DNA of 64,000 nt from an uncultured Neomegalonema sp. Lineage in GTDB: Bacteria; Pseudomonadota; Alphaproteobacteria; Rhodobacterales; Rhodobacteraceae. Where the stretch lies: NCBI GenBank assembly GCA_937990185.1, contig CALKBI010000015.1, positions 62,001-126,000 on the forward strand, written 5' to 3'. A program made the translations under genes and the position numbers. Below are positions 1 through 8,374 of this stretch, one piece after another (positions within the stretch are counted from its first letter, which is position 1; the number at the start of each line of letters is the position of its first letter). The notes below the pieces were generated by a model. It was not told the DNA's origin, searched no databases, and was given only the letters and a program-made list of their open reading frames with translations.

Positions 1-278
1 ACAGCACCGGGCATAATCCAAAAGCCTGCGATGTATCGCGCCCCTGTTGTCGATGGAGAAAAATCTCCATAGCCAACAGTGGTTGCCGTCGTGAGATAAT
101 AGTAAGGAAAAATTCCTGCACTCGCAATTTCGCCCTCGGCGAAAAGTGCCAGAGCAAGCCAGGAGGACCCGACATGCACCGTCAGGCACAGGGCAAGGAA
201 TGGCCAAGTAACCTCTGCGACACCGCGCTGAACCGTACGCAGCAGCCGTCCGATTATAGATGTCTGTGCAGGATTCAC
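1..278 (-). CDS. Potassium-channel-like protein (N-terminal part, cut by window edge)
   Basis: Reverse-strand translation from a GTG at 276-278 gives 92 residues that run off the left edge. Residues 67-72 read TVGYGD, the K+ selectivity-filter signature, preceded by a pore-helix-like YYYLTTAT and followed by FSPSTTGARY. A hydrophobic stretch at about residues 25-46 is the first membrane segment, and the segment after the filter looks like the start of the inner helix. This is the two-helix pore architecture of small bacterial ion channels (Ion_trans_2 type), acting in the cytoplasmic membrane. The GTG start is chosen because a GGAG-like stretch lies upstream and no ATG is in frame. The C terminus is outside the window, so gating domains are unknown. 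Confidence 0.8.
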   Translation of the reverse strand, partial: MNPAQTSIIGRLLRTVQRGVAEVTWPFLALCLTVHVGSSWLALALFAEGEIASAGIFPYYYLTTATTVGYGDFSPSTTGARYIAGFWIMPGA

Positions 279-414
279 ATGCGCTCCGCTCTCACAAGAA
301 GCAAAGTCTTAGCAGCAGTTCGCAGAAGGGCAAGAAAGCAATTTCAACGCAACCGAGTTGCCATGACCTGTCCGGTGACTCAGGTGTTGCTTTTTAACAA
401 ACTGTTCGCCTTAG

Positions 415-448
415 GAATCAAAAGACGCACCAACAGCAAGAGGGTGCG
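415..448 (-). terminator. Probable intrinsic terminator of the protease-like gene
   Basis: On the reverse strand, 40 nt after the stop of the gene at 488-1159, arms CGCACC (443-448) and GGTGCG (426-431) form a 6-bp stem with an 11-nt loop, followed by TCTTTTGATT. The T-run is short and interrupted, so strength is uncertain. Confidence 0.5.
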
Positions 449-487
449 CCTTTCAATATCATGTCGTTCTGATGAGTGCTTGGCTGC

Positions 488-1159
488 TTAAAACAGCCTC
501 GGGATCTCGATGCCTAGCAATGTTGGGCGACGGGGTGGCAATCGTCCTTGGGCCTGCAAGATGGCTTCGCGAACCGGAACAACTTTTGCCCATGTGTTCG
601 TCGTGCCTTCAATTTGCGAGAAGCCGTTGGCATGAACAACTGCAATCAGATCGTTATCATCGTCGAAAACGCATGATCCTGAAATGCCGCCAATGACGCC
701 TTCGGCTGCAATGCCGTCGTCAGAGTCGCGCAGCTCAACCCACCAGAAAGGCGGTTCCGGATCATCGCCATAAACGACACCGGGAATGACTTCGCCATCA
801 CGGTCCCGCGCGGGGAAGCCGTGAATTTCGACCTCCATGCCTTTGCGTATTGCCGGATAATCTTCGGGATCAAGCTTTGCGGCATTGATTCCGAGAAAAG
901 ACCAATCCGATGCCTGATCAGAAATTGTGACGGCATCTTTGGGGCCGACCAGCGGCGTTCCGTTATCGGTGACATGGGCAACCGAGACGTAGCCACGATC
1001 TCCAAGGCCGATAAAACCGCGCCGATTCAACTTACAAACAGTACCCCATGCTGCCTCGCCACCACCTCGATAAAAGACGCGTTCTGCGCGAGAAGATACG
1101 CTTGGCGCACAAGCACTGAGGGCGGAAAGGATGGCAATAGCGGAAAGAAAACGGCTCAT
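488..1159 (-). CDS. Trypsin-like serine protease family lipoprotein
   Basis: 223 residues. The N terminus is a lipoprotein signal peptide (hydrophobic 5-16, lipobox LSAC with Cys17), so the protein is probably anchored in the envelope. The body resembles a short chymotrypsin-fold domain: His62 in SVAHVTDN, Asp85 in ASDWSFLG and Ser160 in GGISGS fit the order and spacing of a His-Asp-Ser triad, and the Ser motif is followed by VFDDDNDLIAVVHA, typical of the strand after the nucleophile. The family assignment rests on these motifs. The divergent His motif (AHV rather than AHC) means activity is not assured. The gene stands alone, with a probable terminator behind it. The substrate is unknown. 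Confidence 0.6.
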   Translation of the reverse strand: MSRFLSAIAILSALSACAPSVSSRAERVFYRGGGEAAWGTVCKLNRRGFIGLGDRGYVSVAHVTDNGTPLVGPKDAVTISDQASDWSFLGINAAKLDPEDYPAIRKGMEVEIHGFPARDRDGEVIPGVVYGDDPEPPFWWVELRDSDDGIAAEGVIGGISGSCVFDDDNDLIAVVHANGFSQIEGTTNTWAKVVPVREAILQAQGRLPPRRPTLLGIEIPRLF

Positions 1160-1477
1160 GAGAAGACCTTCTAATTTACACCGTGCGACTTTTACGTGGT
1201 CACCGTGAACATCAGATTAAAAGCCGTCTAAAGCCTTTGTAATCCCATACACTTTTGTGTGTCAGCCCCGGTTTCAATCACGGTCGTCAGTACGCTGTAT
1301 AATTTGGGCATAAGAATGGCAATATTGTGGATGATGCGAAGATTTGAAAATTTTGGCTTGGGCATGAAATAAGGAGTGTGCGAACTTGAGTAGTCGATGA
1401 TCGGTGACATTTTTATGCCGCCAATCCATGATCGGCTGCGCTAAGTTTCGTCAGGATGAATACGAAGGAATGTTGCT
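1160..1477. other. Gene-free stretch between two divergent genes
   Basis: About 320 bases between the divergently transcribed protease-like gene and the small secreted protein. It is somewhat AT-rich and holds only short open frames without ribosome sites or recognisable products. It presumably carries the two promoters, but I can point to no clear -35/-10 pair. Confidence 0.5.
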
Positions 1478-1828
1478 ATGATCCGTTTCGCTCTTCCGTT
1501 GGTGCTGATTGCCTCGCCGATTTTGGCGGGTGAGGCCGATGTTATTGCTGCTAAAGCCTCGAATTCAGGCGGGAATAGCTGGCGAGTCGATGCTACAGTG
1601 CAACATGCGGATACCGGCTGGGACCATTATGCAAATGCATTCGAAGTGCTGGGGCCGGACGGGACTGTGCTGGAAACGCGGGTTCTGTTTCACCCGCATG
1701 TGAATGAACAGCCCTTCACGCGCTCTGTCACGGTGACTGTTCCTGAAGGCGTTACGCAGATTACTGTGCGTGCTGTTGACTCGGTACATGGTCATGGCGG
1801 CGGTGAAACGGTCGTGGACCTAGAGTAA
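1478..1828 (+). CDS. Small periplasmic protein of unknown function
   Basis: 116 residues, ATG preceded by GAAGGAATG. Residues 1-17 form a clean signal peptide (MIRFALPLVLIASPILAG), so the product is exported. The rest reads like a single beta-sandwich domain: WRVDATVQHADTGWDHYANAFEVL, then a conserved-looking HPHVNEQPFTRSVTV and a C-terminal VHGHGGGETVVDLE. Five histidines (HAD, DHY, HPH, HGH) hint at metal binding, which is inference only. It faces truA convergently with 13 bases between the stops. I recognise this as a type of short hypothetical exported protein in alphaproteobacteria but cannot assign a function. Confidence 0.7.
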   Translation: MIRFALPLVLIASPILAGEADVIAAKASNSGGNSWRVDATVQHADTGWDHYANAFEVLGPDGTVLETRVLFHPHVNEQPFTRSVTVTVPEGVTQITVRAVDSVHGHGGGETVVDLE

Positions 1829-1841
1829 TCCGCTACGCTCT

Positions 1842-2591
1842 TTAAGGCGCATCCTCGTAAATCACACGCTCAAGATACAGCCCGCAAGACGGGGCAACAG
1901 GGCCACATGCCGAGCGGTCCTTTGCCTCCAATGCATCGCGGACTTGATCCGAAGACCAAACGCCCTTTCCGACGCGCTCTAAAGTTCCGGCGATGCTGCG
2001 GACTTGATTGTGCAAAAAGGACCGCGCGCGCAGCGTGATATCAATGCGCTCACCCTCGTAGGCAATGGCAATCTCATCCATTGTTTTTACCGGCGATTTT
2101 GCCTGACAGTTGATCGAGCGGAATGTTGTGAAATCATGGTTGCCGATCAAATGCGCCGCACCCTCTTGCATGGCCTGCACATCGAGCGGAGCTTTGATAT
2201 GCCAAGCAAGACCATCCTCGACCGCCAGAGGCGCACGGCGCTGAATAATCTTATAGCGATAATGCCGCGCGCGGGCATCGAAACGGGCATGGAAATCTTC
2301 GGCGACAGGTTCGGCCTCAATGACCGAGATGCGTTCTTGTCTTAGAAAGTGATTGATGGCTTTGGCGAGGTCAAACGGCTCCCAATCGCGAACCACATCA
2401 AGATGCACGACCTGGCCGGTCGCATGAACACCCGCATCCGTGCGGCCCGCAGCGGTGATTTTCTCAACTGTCGGTTCGATGCGGCGCACGGCTTCTTCGA
2501 GTGCTTGCTGGACGCCATAGCCATTATCCTGCCGCTGCCACCCGCAATAGGCCGCGCCGTGATATTCGATGGTGAGTTTAAACCGAGGCAT
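1842..2591 (-). CDS. truA: tRNA pseudouridine(38-40) synthase TruA
   Basis: 249 residues, normal for the family. TruA converts uridines 38-40 of the tRNA anticodon arm to pseudouridine in the cytoplasm. The N terminus MPRFKLTIEYHGAAYCGWQ and the catalytic segment AAGRTDAGVHATGQ, with the nucleophilic Asp in RTDAG, are diagnostic. The downstream ARSFLHNQVRSIAGTL block and terminal CGLYLERVIYE are also typical. It is transcribed away from the small protein and YcjX genes. No anomaly is seen. Confidence 0.97.
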   Translation of the reverse strand: MPRFKLTIEYHGAAYCGWQRQDNGYGVQQALEEAVRRIEPTVEKITAAGRTDAGVHATGQVVHLDVVRDWEPFDLAKAINHFLRQERISVIEAEPVAEDFHARFDARARHYRYKIIQRRAPLAVEDGLAWHIKAPLDVQAMQEGAAHLIGNHDFTTFRSINCQAKSPVKTMDEIAIAYEGERIDITLRARSFLHNQVRSIAGTLERVGKGVWSSDQVRDALEAKDRSACGPVAPSCGLYLERVIYEDAP

Positions 2592-2704
2592 CGCGCGCTG
2601 TTACCGGATGCGCGGCGCTTGAGCAATGCAGTTGCGCCATCGCTAGTATTTTGAAAGTGCGAGCCAATGTGGTAAACCTGTCTTAAAACAACTGGAGGTG
2701 TGCA

Positions 2705-2884
2705 ATGGAATGGCTTTTTGTCGGCATTGGCGTGGCTTTACTTATTGCACTCGGCTGGTATCTACACCGCCGGTTTGGTGCGGAGCCAATACCAAGACAT
2801 CGCGCCAACAGCCCAATACCAGACTATGACCAAGGCGAAGTCGCAAAAGCACATGCTGCGGGTATCAATCACGGCTCACACTAG
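2705..2884 (+). CDS. Small single-pass membrane protein (59 aa)
   Basis: A short gene that is easy to miss. The ATG at 2705 follows a strong ribosome site (GGAGGT at about 2694) and opens a 59-residue frame ending in TAG at 2884. Residues 3-18 (WLFVGIGVALLIALGW) form one membrane helix, followed by a basic HRRFG and a polar tail with PIPDYDQGEVAKAHAAGINHGSH. The good ribosome site and classical membrane-protein layout make it a likely real gene. It lies 50 bases before the YcjX-type gene and may share its transcript. The function is unknown. Confidence 0.65.
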   Translation: MEWLFVGIGVALLIALGWYLHRRFGAEPIPRHRANSPIPDYDQGEVAKAHAAGINHGSH

Positions 2885-2910
2885 CCGCGACACGGTTATA
2901 CCCCCTATAT

Positions 2911-2930
2911 ACCTCTCATGAGTGAGAGGT
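2911..2930 (+). promoter_or_regulatory. Hairpin covering the ribosome site of the YcjX gene
   Basis: ACCTCTCA (2911-2918) and TGAGAGGT (2923-2930) form a perfect 8-bp stem with a 4-nt loop. The right arm contains GAGAGG, the only Shine-Dalgarno-like stretch before the ATG at 2935. When folded, the ribosome site would be paired. Regulation is inferred from the structure only. Confidence 0.45.
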
Positions 2931-2934
2931 TTGT

Positions 2935-4356
2935 ATGAACGTCATTACCGATTTGGCTGATTTTACGCTGCGGCAAGCGGAAAGCGCGCAGCGGGGGGTT
3001 GGTTCGCTGTTCGAATCGCGGCTGCGACTCGGTGTGACGGGATTGAACCGTGCGGGTAAAACCGTGTTTATCACCTCACTGCTTGCCAATCTGCTGGAGC
3101 GCGGACGCATGACATTGCTGTCCGCTGAGGGCGACCATCGGATCGAAGCGGCAATGCTGCGCCCGCAACCTTCGCCCGATATTCCGCGCTTTGAATTTGA
3201 AGAACATCTCGCGGCGTTGTCGGGGTCTGAACCGGAATGGCCGGAAAGCACGCGGCGGATTAGCGAGGTGCGGTTGTCGTTGCGCTATCAACGGACCGGA
3301 TTCTTCGGCGGCTTGAGCGAAAGCCTGACGGGGCCGGGAATCCTGCATCTCGATATTGTTGATTATCCCGGCGAGTGGTTGCTTGATCTGCCTTTGATGA
3401 CACAAAGCTGGGCCGATTGGTCTTCGGCAGCACTGATTGCGGCGCGTGTGCCTGAGCGTGCCGAGTTTGCTGCGCCGTTCCTCGCTTGGGCCGATGCCAT
3501 CTCCGCCAAAGCACCCGCCGATGAGATGGTGGCGAAAGAGGGCGCGGGGTTGTTTGCGGAGTATCTGCGTAAAGCACGCGCGGCTGGCCTGACTGCGGTA
3601 TCGCCGGGGCGATTTTTGATGCCCGGTGATTTAGAAGGCTCACCCGCTTTGACGTTCGCGCCGATCTTGGGCGGCGAGGGTTTGGGGCAACTCATGGCGG
3701 AGCGGTACGAGGCGTATAAGCGTGTGGTCGTAAAGCCGTTTTTCCGGGACCACTTCACAAAGATTGACCGACAGATTGTGTTGATTGACGCGCTGGATGC
3801 GATTGATGCCGGGCCGCGCGCGATTGGCGATCTCAAAAAAGCCCTGAGCGATATTCTTTCATGTTTTCGGCATGGCGAGAATGGATGGCTCGCGCCATTG
3901 CTCGGGCGCAAAATTGACCGGCTGTTGTTTGCGGCGACCAAGGCGGATCATATCCATCATTCCCAACATGAGCGACTTGAATCCATCCTTAGGATTTTAC
4001 TGCGTGAGAGCGTCGAGAAAGCCGCCTATAATGGTGCAAAGGTCGAAGCGATGGCACTGGCGTCTTTGCGGGCAACGGTCGAACAAACCATCAAACAGGA
4101 CGGTGAAACGCTAGATTGTGTACGCGGAAGAGACCCGAAGACCGGCGAGGAAATTGCCGTCTTCCCCGGTACATTGCCGGATGATCCCGCTGAGATTACC
4201 AATGCCGCTCATGACCGCGAGGCAGGGTGGCTGTCCGATGATTATCAGTTCATGCGCTTCGCGCCGCCGATCCTTTCGGCGCGCCTCGGATTTGGCCCTC
4301 CGCATCTGCGCCTTGATCGCGCGGCGGAATTTTTGATCGGAGATCGTTTGGCATGA
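2935..4356 (+). CDS. YcjX-family P-loop NTPase (DUF463)
   Basis: 473 residues, the usual length for YcjX-like proteins. Walker A is GLNRAGKTVFI at about residues 36-46, followed by TSLLANLLERG; the segment HLDIVDYPGEWLLDLPL (about 138-155) looks like the switch/Walker B part, and LLFAATKADHIHH is the guanine-specificity-like TKAD element. The family contains GTP/ATP-binding proteins often linked to the phage-shock or envelope-stress response next to YcjF/TIM44-like partners; no such partner is adjacent here. The next gene starts inside its stop codon (ATGA), so the two are translationally coupled. The start is taken at ATG 2935, whose ribosome site lies in a hairpin. The physiological role is uncertain. 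Confidence 0.88.
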   Translation: MNVITDLADFTLRQAESAQRGVGSLFESRLRLGVTGLNRAGKTVFITSLLANLLERGRMTLLSAEGDHRIEAAMLRPQPSPDIPRFEFEEHLAALSGSEPEWPESTRRISEVRLSLRYQRTGFFGGLSESLTGPGILHLDIVDYPGEWLLDLPLMTQSWADWSSAALIAARVPERAEFAAPFLAWADAISAKAPADEMVAKEGAGLFAEYLRKARAAGLTAVSPGRFLMPGDLEGSPALTFAPILGGEGLGQLMAERYEAYKRVVVKPFFRDHFTKIDRQIVLIDALDAIDAGPRAIGDLKKALSDILSCFRHGENGWLAPLLGRKIDRLLFAATKADHIHHSQHERLESILRILLRESVEKAAYNGAKVEAMALASLRATVEQTIKQDGETLDCVRGRDPKTGEEIAVFPGTLPDDPAEITNAAHDREAGWLSDDYQFMRFAPPILSARLGFGPPHLRLDRAAEFLIGDRLA

Positions 4357-4838
4357 GAACCCGTGATGCCAGACCGGAAGACGCGGCTGCGCTCTGCGCC
4401 ATCCTCAATGAGATCGTCGCCATTGGCGGCACGACGGCCCTCGAAGAACCGCTATCGGAAGCCGAGTTCATCACGCACTTTCTGACCAGACCAGAGATTG
4501 TGTGCTGTGTTGTGGCCGAGGATGATGCGGGCGCGTTGGCGGGCTTTCAAATGCTTGAGCACAAAAAAGGTGTGCCGGACCATATCACTTACAGCTCGAC
4601 CTTTGCCCGCCAAAAACCGAAAACGCGCGGCATTGGCACGGCCTTGTTCGAGGCAACGAAGCGGTCAGCCGCCGCGAAAGGTGTCACAGAAATCATCGCA
4701 AGAATACGCGCCGATAATGTTTCCGGCCTCGCCTATTATTCAAAAATGGGTTTTGAGGATTGGAAGACTGACCCCGGCGTTCCACTGAAAGACGGAACGC
4801 CTGTTGATCGGATATCGAAGCGGTATGTATTGGGGTAG
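4353..4838 (+). CDS. GNAT-family N-acetyltransferase
   Basis: 161 residues covering one GNAT domain: N-terminal RTRDARPEDAAALCAILNEIVA, the beta4-alpha3 acetyl-CoA loop in TRGIGTALFEATKRSAAAKG (RGIGTAL matches R/Q-x-x-G-x-A) and the late IRADNVSGLAYYSKMGFEDW block typical of phosphinothricin/YncA-like members. It would transfer an acetyl group from acetyl-CoA to an amine. The ATG overlaps the stop of the upstream NTPase gene by four bases, so the two are co-translated. The substrate cannot be told from the sequence. Confidence 0.88.
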   Translation: MRTRDARPEDAAALCAILNEIVAIGGTTALEEPLSEAEFITHFLTRPEIVCCVVAEDDAGALAGFQMLEHKKGVPDHITYSSTFARQKPKTRGIGTALFEATKRSAAAKGVTEIIARIRADNVSGLAYYSKMGFEDWKTDPGVPLKDGTPVDRISKRYVLG

Positions 4839-4844
4839 TGCGGT

Positions 4845-4876
4845 ACGGCAGATCGTCTGCGTGGACCATCTGCCGT
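4845..4876. terminator. Inverted repeat between convergent genes, possible bidirectional terminator
   Basis: ACGGCAGAT (4845-4853) and ATCTGCCGT (4868-4876) are a perfect 9-bp inverted repeat with a 14-nt loop, lying in the short space between the convergent acetyltransferase and trxB genes. There is no T-run on either side, so it may only stabilise 3' ends rather than terminate by itself. Confidence 0.4.
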
Positions 4877-4895
4877 TGTTGACCATGCGAGCGCT

Positions 4896-5876
<981 letters not shown>

Positions 5877-5923
5877 TTACGGGCGGGAAGATAATCACAG
5901 TGACGCGCGATTGCGACCCCAGA

Positions 5924-6736
5924 TCACGCGGGCTTGTTTATAAAGATACCCGGGTCGCTCATGCCAATGGAGACGCGCAGGTCGCGCCACCATTGTTTAT
6001 TTACTGCCTGTTCAATGTCTTGCATGTCACTTTTCGGTGCATCGCCAGCATTCGCGGTTATAGAGGGAAGCATCCTTCCGCGCATAAAGTCAGGGCGTAG
6101 CAGGATGGATTGGTTCGACCAGTTTATAAAGCGCGAGTCGGTGAGAACGTTACCATTCTTGCTATGTCGTAATGCACCGGGTTGCCTTGCGACCGGATCG
6201 CGCTCGATGTGAAAAGCGCTAGCGCGAAATGTATTTGCCTCGCCCGCACGAAGCAGTCGATTGAGTTTCGTCTTTAATGCGGAAGCCTGATCAATGGTCC
6301 TGTCGCTATCGAGCGGTTCGTGTACCGGAAAGAATTGTTGATATTGGTCAAAAGTATCACTCGGATTGCGGCGCGCGTGGAGGCGGAAAATATTGAGATC
6401 ATGCGCCTCGATGTCCGCTATGGCGCGGCGCATTGTATCCTCCAGCGTGGTTAGGCCGTCCACAATCAGGCAATCATCCTCAAGCAACAGCATTACATCC
6501 GCGCTTGTGCCTTCGACCAAATCGCGCACGCCGCCTGTACTGCCGAGATCGGCCTTACTGCCATCCACTTCGAGGCCGAAATAATCTGCAATTTCACGGG
6601 TTTCGCGGCTGATTTCCTGAAAAAACACGCGCTTTTCGTCAAAGAGATCAAACAACCGATTGTTGGCATAGTTTTTTAGAGTCATCGCGAGAGTTTTGGG
6701 ATCGCGCCAGCTTAATATTCCAAGACCTAATCTCAT
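5924..6736 (-). CDS. Glycosyltransferase-like protein (GT-A type), partner of the ELM1-like gene
   Basis: 270 residues without signal peptide or membrane helix. It begins MRLGLGILSWRDPKTLAMTLKNY, like GT-A transferases that open with a short beta strand and helix, and residues 83-88 (LLLEDD) resemble the strand and acidic cluster that bind the sugar nucleotide and metal. The remainder is poorly conserved to my eye. Its start overlaps the stop of the upstream ELM1-like gene by four bases, so the two are co-translated and probably act together, perhaps on a surface glycan. The glycosyltransferase label rests mainly on fold-like features and context. The substrate is unknown. Confidence 0.5.
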   Translation of the reverse strand: MRLGLGILSWRDPKTLAMTLKNYANNRLFDLFDEKRVFFQEISRETREIADYFGLEVDGSKADLGSTGGVRDLVEGTSADVMLLLEDDCLIVDGLTTLEDTMRRAIADIEAHDLNIFRLHARRNPSDTFDQYQQFFPVHEPLDSDRTIDQASALKTKLNRLLRAGEANTFRASAFHIERDPVARQPGALRHSKNGNVLTDSRFINWSNQSILLRPDFMRGRMLPSITANAGDAPKSDMQDIEQAVNKQWWRDLRVSIGMSDPGIFINKPA

Positions 6737-7674
6737 AATAACTCTGCTATTTCTTGAGCAATCCGCGTCGTTTCATCGAGAGGACGGGTCGGATGATTTG
6801 TCGGCACACCGGAAAACATTTCCGCATGATGTGCTGTAATCAGCGCTTCGTGGAACCGCGCGGTTTTCCCACCCTCTTGCAACAAAGGATAGAGAGCGAG
6901 AGGCTTGCCCGTTGATGCCGCTTCCGAGGCCATATTGACCGAATCGTCTGTCACCAGAATGCAATCTGCGCAGGCGAGCATCCCGAAATAAGGATTCTCT
7001 CCCTCTCCATCCCAAATCATTGCATCCGGCAAAGACTGGCGTAGGCGCGCTTCTACACCCGTTCCTGATCGCCGCGAGGGGGTGATCACCATCCCGACGT
7101 AGGCAGAGAGTCGTTTGAGATCATTGATCAGCATGGACCAAGTGTCTTCCGTTACCTTTTTCCGCTTTGTATCTCCGCCAAGTAGAACCGCCATTAAAGG
7201 ACGGCGTAGATGACTGAGCCGGGGCTCCCAGAGGTTTTTTGCCTCCGATAACCGCGCCGCTGACACACGGCCAAGGGAACCAAGCGTTGTCAGAACATTG
7301 GGGCTGCTTACCCCATCATGCTGCGGGATCACCACGCGATCAAAACGGCTCAGGCTCATTTTAGGATCGAGAATTTGCACCGTCTTGATGCCATGTGTTT
7401 TGCGCAAAGCAGCAACCGCAGGAGCAACGCGCCGCCCCGCGCCGATAACGAGTGGCGGCAGAGTCTCACCGTTGGTCAGTGCTTCGGTCGAAGAAAGCCA
7501 TGAAAAATGACCATAAAGCCACGATTTGACGCTATTTACCTGCAAATCGCGCTGAATCGCGTGGCCTCCGCTGAGTTCGGCGACTTTTTCAGCCAAACCC
7601 ATCGCCATCGCTACATTCCCGGCGCGACCATCGGATATGGCCCAAATCTCATGTTTCGCTGAATTTGTTTCCAT
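6733..7674 (-). CDS. ELM1 / DUF1022 family protein
   Basis: 313 residues. It opens IWAISDGRAGNVAMAMGLAEKV, the characteristic N terminus of the family named after the plant mitochondrial fission protein ELM1, and continues with PPLVIGAGRRVAPAVAAL, LMAVLLGGDTKRKKVTEDT and the glycosyltransferase-like VTDDSVNMASEAASTGKPLALYPL. The family has a GT-B-like, sugar-nucleotide-transferase-like fold; in bacteria it usually sits near envelope or lipid A genes and its reaction is unproven. Here it heads a two-gene operon with a GT-A-like protein, supporting a glycan role. The promoter must lie between 7675 and 7738, shared with the divergent Lrp gene. Confidence 0.85.
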   Translation of the reverse strand: METNSAKHEIWAISDGRAGNVAMAMGLAEKVAELSGGHAIQRDLQVNSVKSWLYGHFSWLSSTEALTNGETLPPLVIGAGRRVAPAVAALRKTHGIKTVQILDPKMSLSRFDRVVIPQHDGVSSPNVLTTLGSLGRVSAARLSEAKNLWEPRLSHLRRPLMAVLLGGDTKRKKVTEDTWSMLINDLKRLSAYVGMVITPSRRSGTGVEARLRQSLPDAMIWDGEGENPYFGMLACADCILVTDDSVNMASEAASTGKPLALYPLLQEGGKTARFHEALITAHHAEMFSGVPTNHPTRPLDETTRIAQEIAELL

Positions 7675-7712
7675 TTTACGGGCAAATCAGTAATTTTATT
7701 TCTAAAGATTAC

Positions 7713-7737
7713 CCTGTCGGGTACTCGCGCCGACAGG
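7713..7737. promoter_or_regulatory. Palindrome before the Lrp-type regulator, possible operator
   Basis: CCTGTCGG (7713-7720) and CCGACAGG (7730-7737) are perfect inverted 8-mers with a 9-nt spacer, just before the ribosome site of the regulator and in the gap between divergent genes. The size and position suit an autoregulatory operator or a leader hairpin. This is inference from symmetry only. Confidence 0.4.
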
Positions 7738-7750
7738 CATGGAGGGGCAA

Positions 7751-8245
7751 ATGCCCGGAGTCAAACTAGACAGTATCGATCGGCAAATTCTGATCGAGCT
7801 GCAAAACGATGGCCGCATGACGAATGTGGAGTTGTCGAAACGGGTTGGAATATCTGCACCGCCTTGCCTGCGCCGCGTTCGCGCGTTGGAGGAATCGGGG
7901 CTGATTGAGGGCTATCATGCCGATGTCGATGCCCGAAGCCTCGGCTTCGAAGTTGAAGTTTTCGCGATGATTGGTCTGAAGTCTCAAGCCGAAAGCGATC
8001 TCGTTGCCTTTGAAGAGGCGGTTCGTGCGTGGCCGTTCGTTCGCGAATGCCACATGCTGAATGGCGAGATTGACTTTATCTTGCGGATTGTCGCGCCTGA
8101 CCTGCCTAGCTTTCAGCGCTTTTTGACTCATGATCTGACGCCGTTTCCAAATCTGGAGAGCGTGACGACGCGGCTTGTCATTCGCCGATCTAAGCGTACT
8201 GCCGGTGTACCGCTGGAGATGATCGAGCAGGAAGTTGTGACCTGA
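7751..8245 (+). CDS. Lrp/AsnC-family transcriptional regulator
   Basis: 164 residues from the ATG at 7751. That start is preferred over an in-frame ATG at 7739 because GGAGGGG (7741-7747) then becomes a correctly spaced ribosome site. The N-terminal helix-turn-helix reads LDSIDRQILIELQNDGRMTNVELSKRVGISAPPCLRRVRALEESGLI, the classical Lrp/AsnC DNA-binding domain, followed by the RAM ligand-binding domain with VRECHMLNGEIDFILRIVAPDL. Members sense amino acids and form octamers. The likely targets are itself and the divergent ELM1 operon, with a palindrome in the shared gap. The tail SKRTAGVPLEMIEQEVVT extends slightly past the usual end. Confidence 0.94.
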   Translation: MPGVKLDSIDRQILIELQNDGRMTNVELSKRVGISAPPCLRRVRALEESGLIEGYHADVDARSLGFEVEVFAMIGLKSQAESDLVAFEEAVRAWPFVRECHMLNGEIDFILRIVAPDLPSFQRFLTHDLTPFPNLESVTTRLVIRRSKRTAGVPLEMIEQEVVT

Positions 8246-8374
8246 ACTATTCCGCCCTCATGTCTCCCTAATATTGACTATGATTTGTTGCTCGGTGCGG
8301 GTGATTGCAGCGTAAACAACATGGTTAACCTATCTTAAACTGCCAGCCGTACAGACTGGAGAGGACCCAGAAGG

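Noticed and set aside
174-491. Forward frame of 105 codons at the left edge
   Set aside because: It is antisense to the channel gene with the TVGYGD filter and has no ribosome site.
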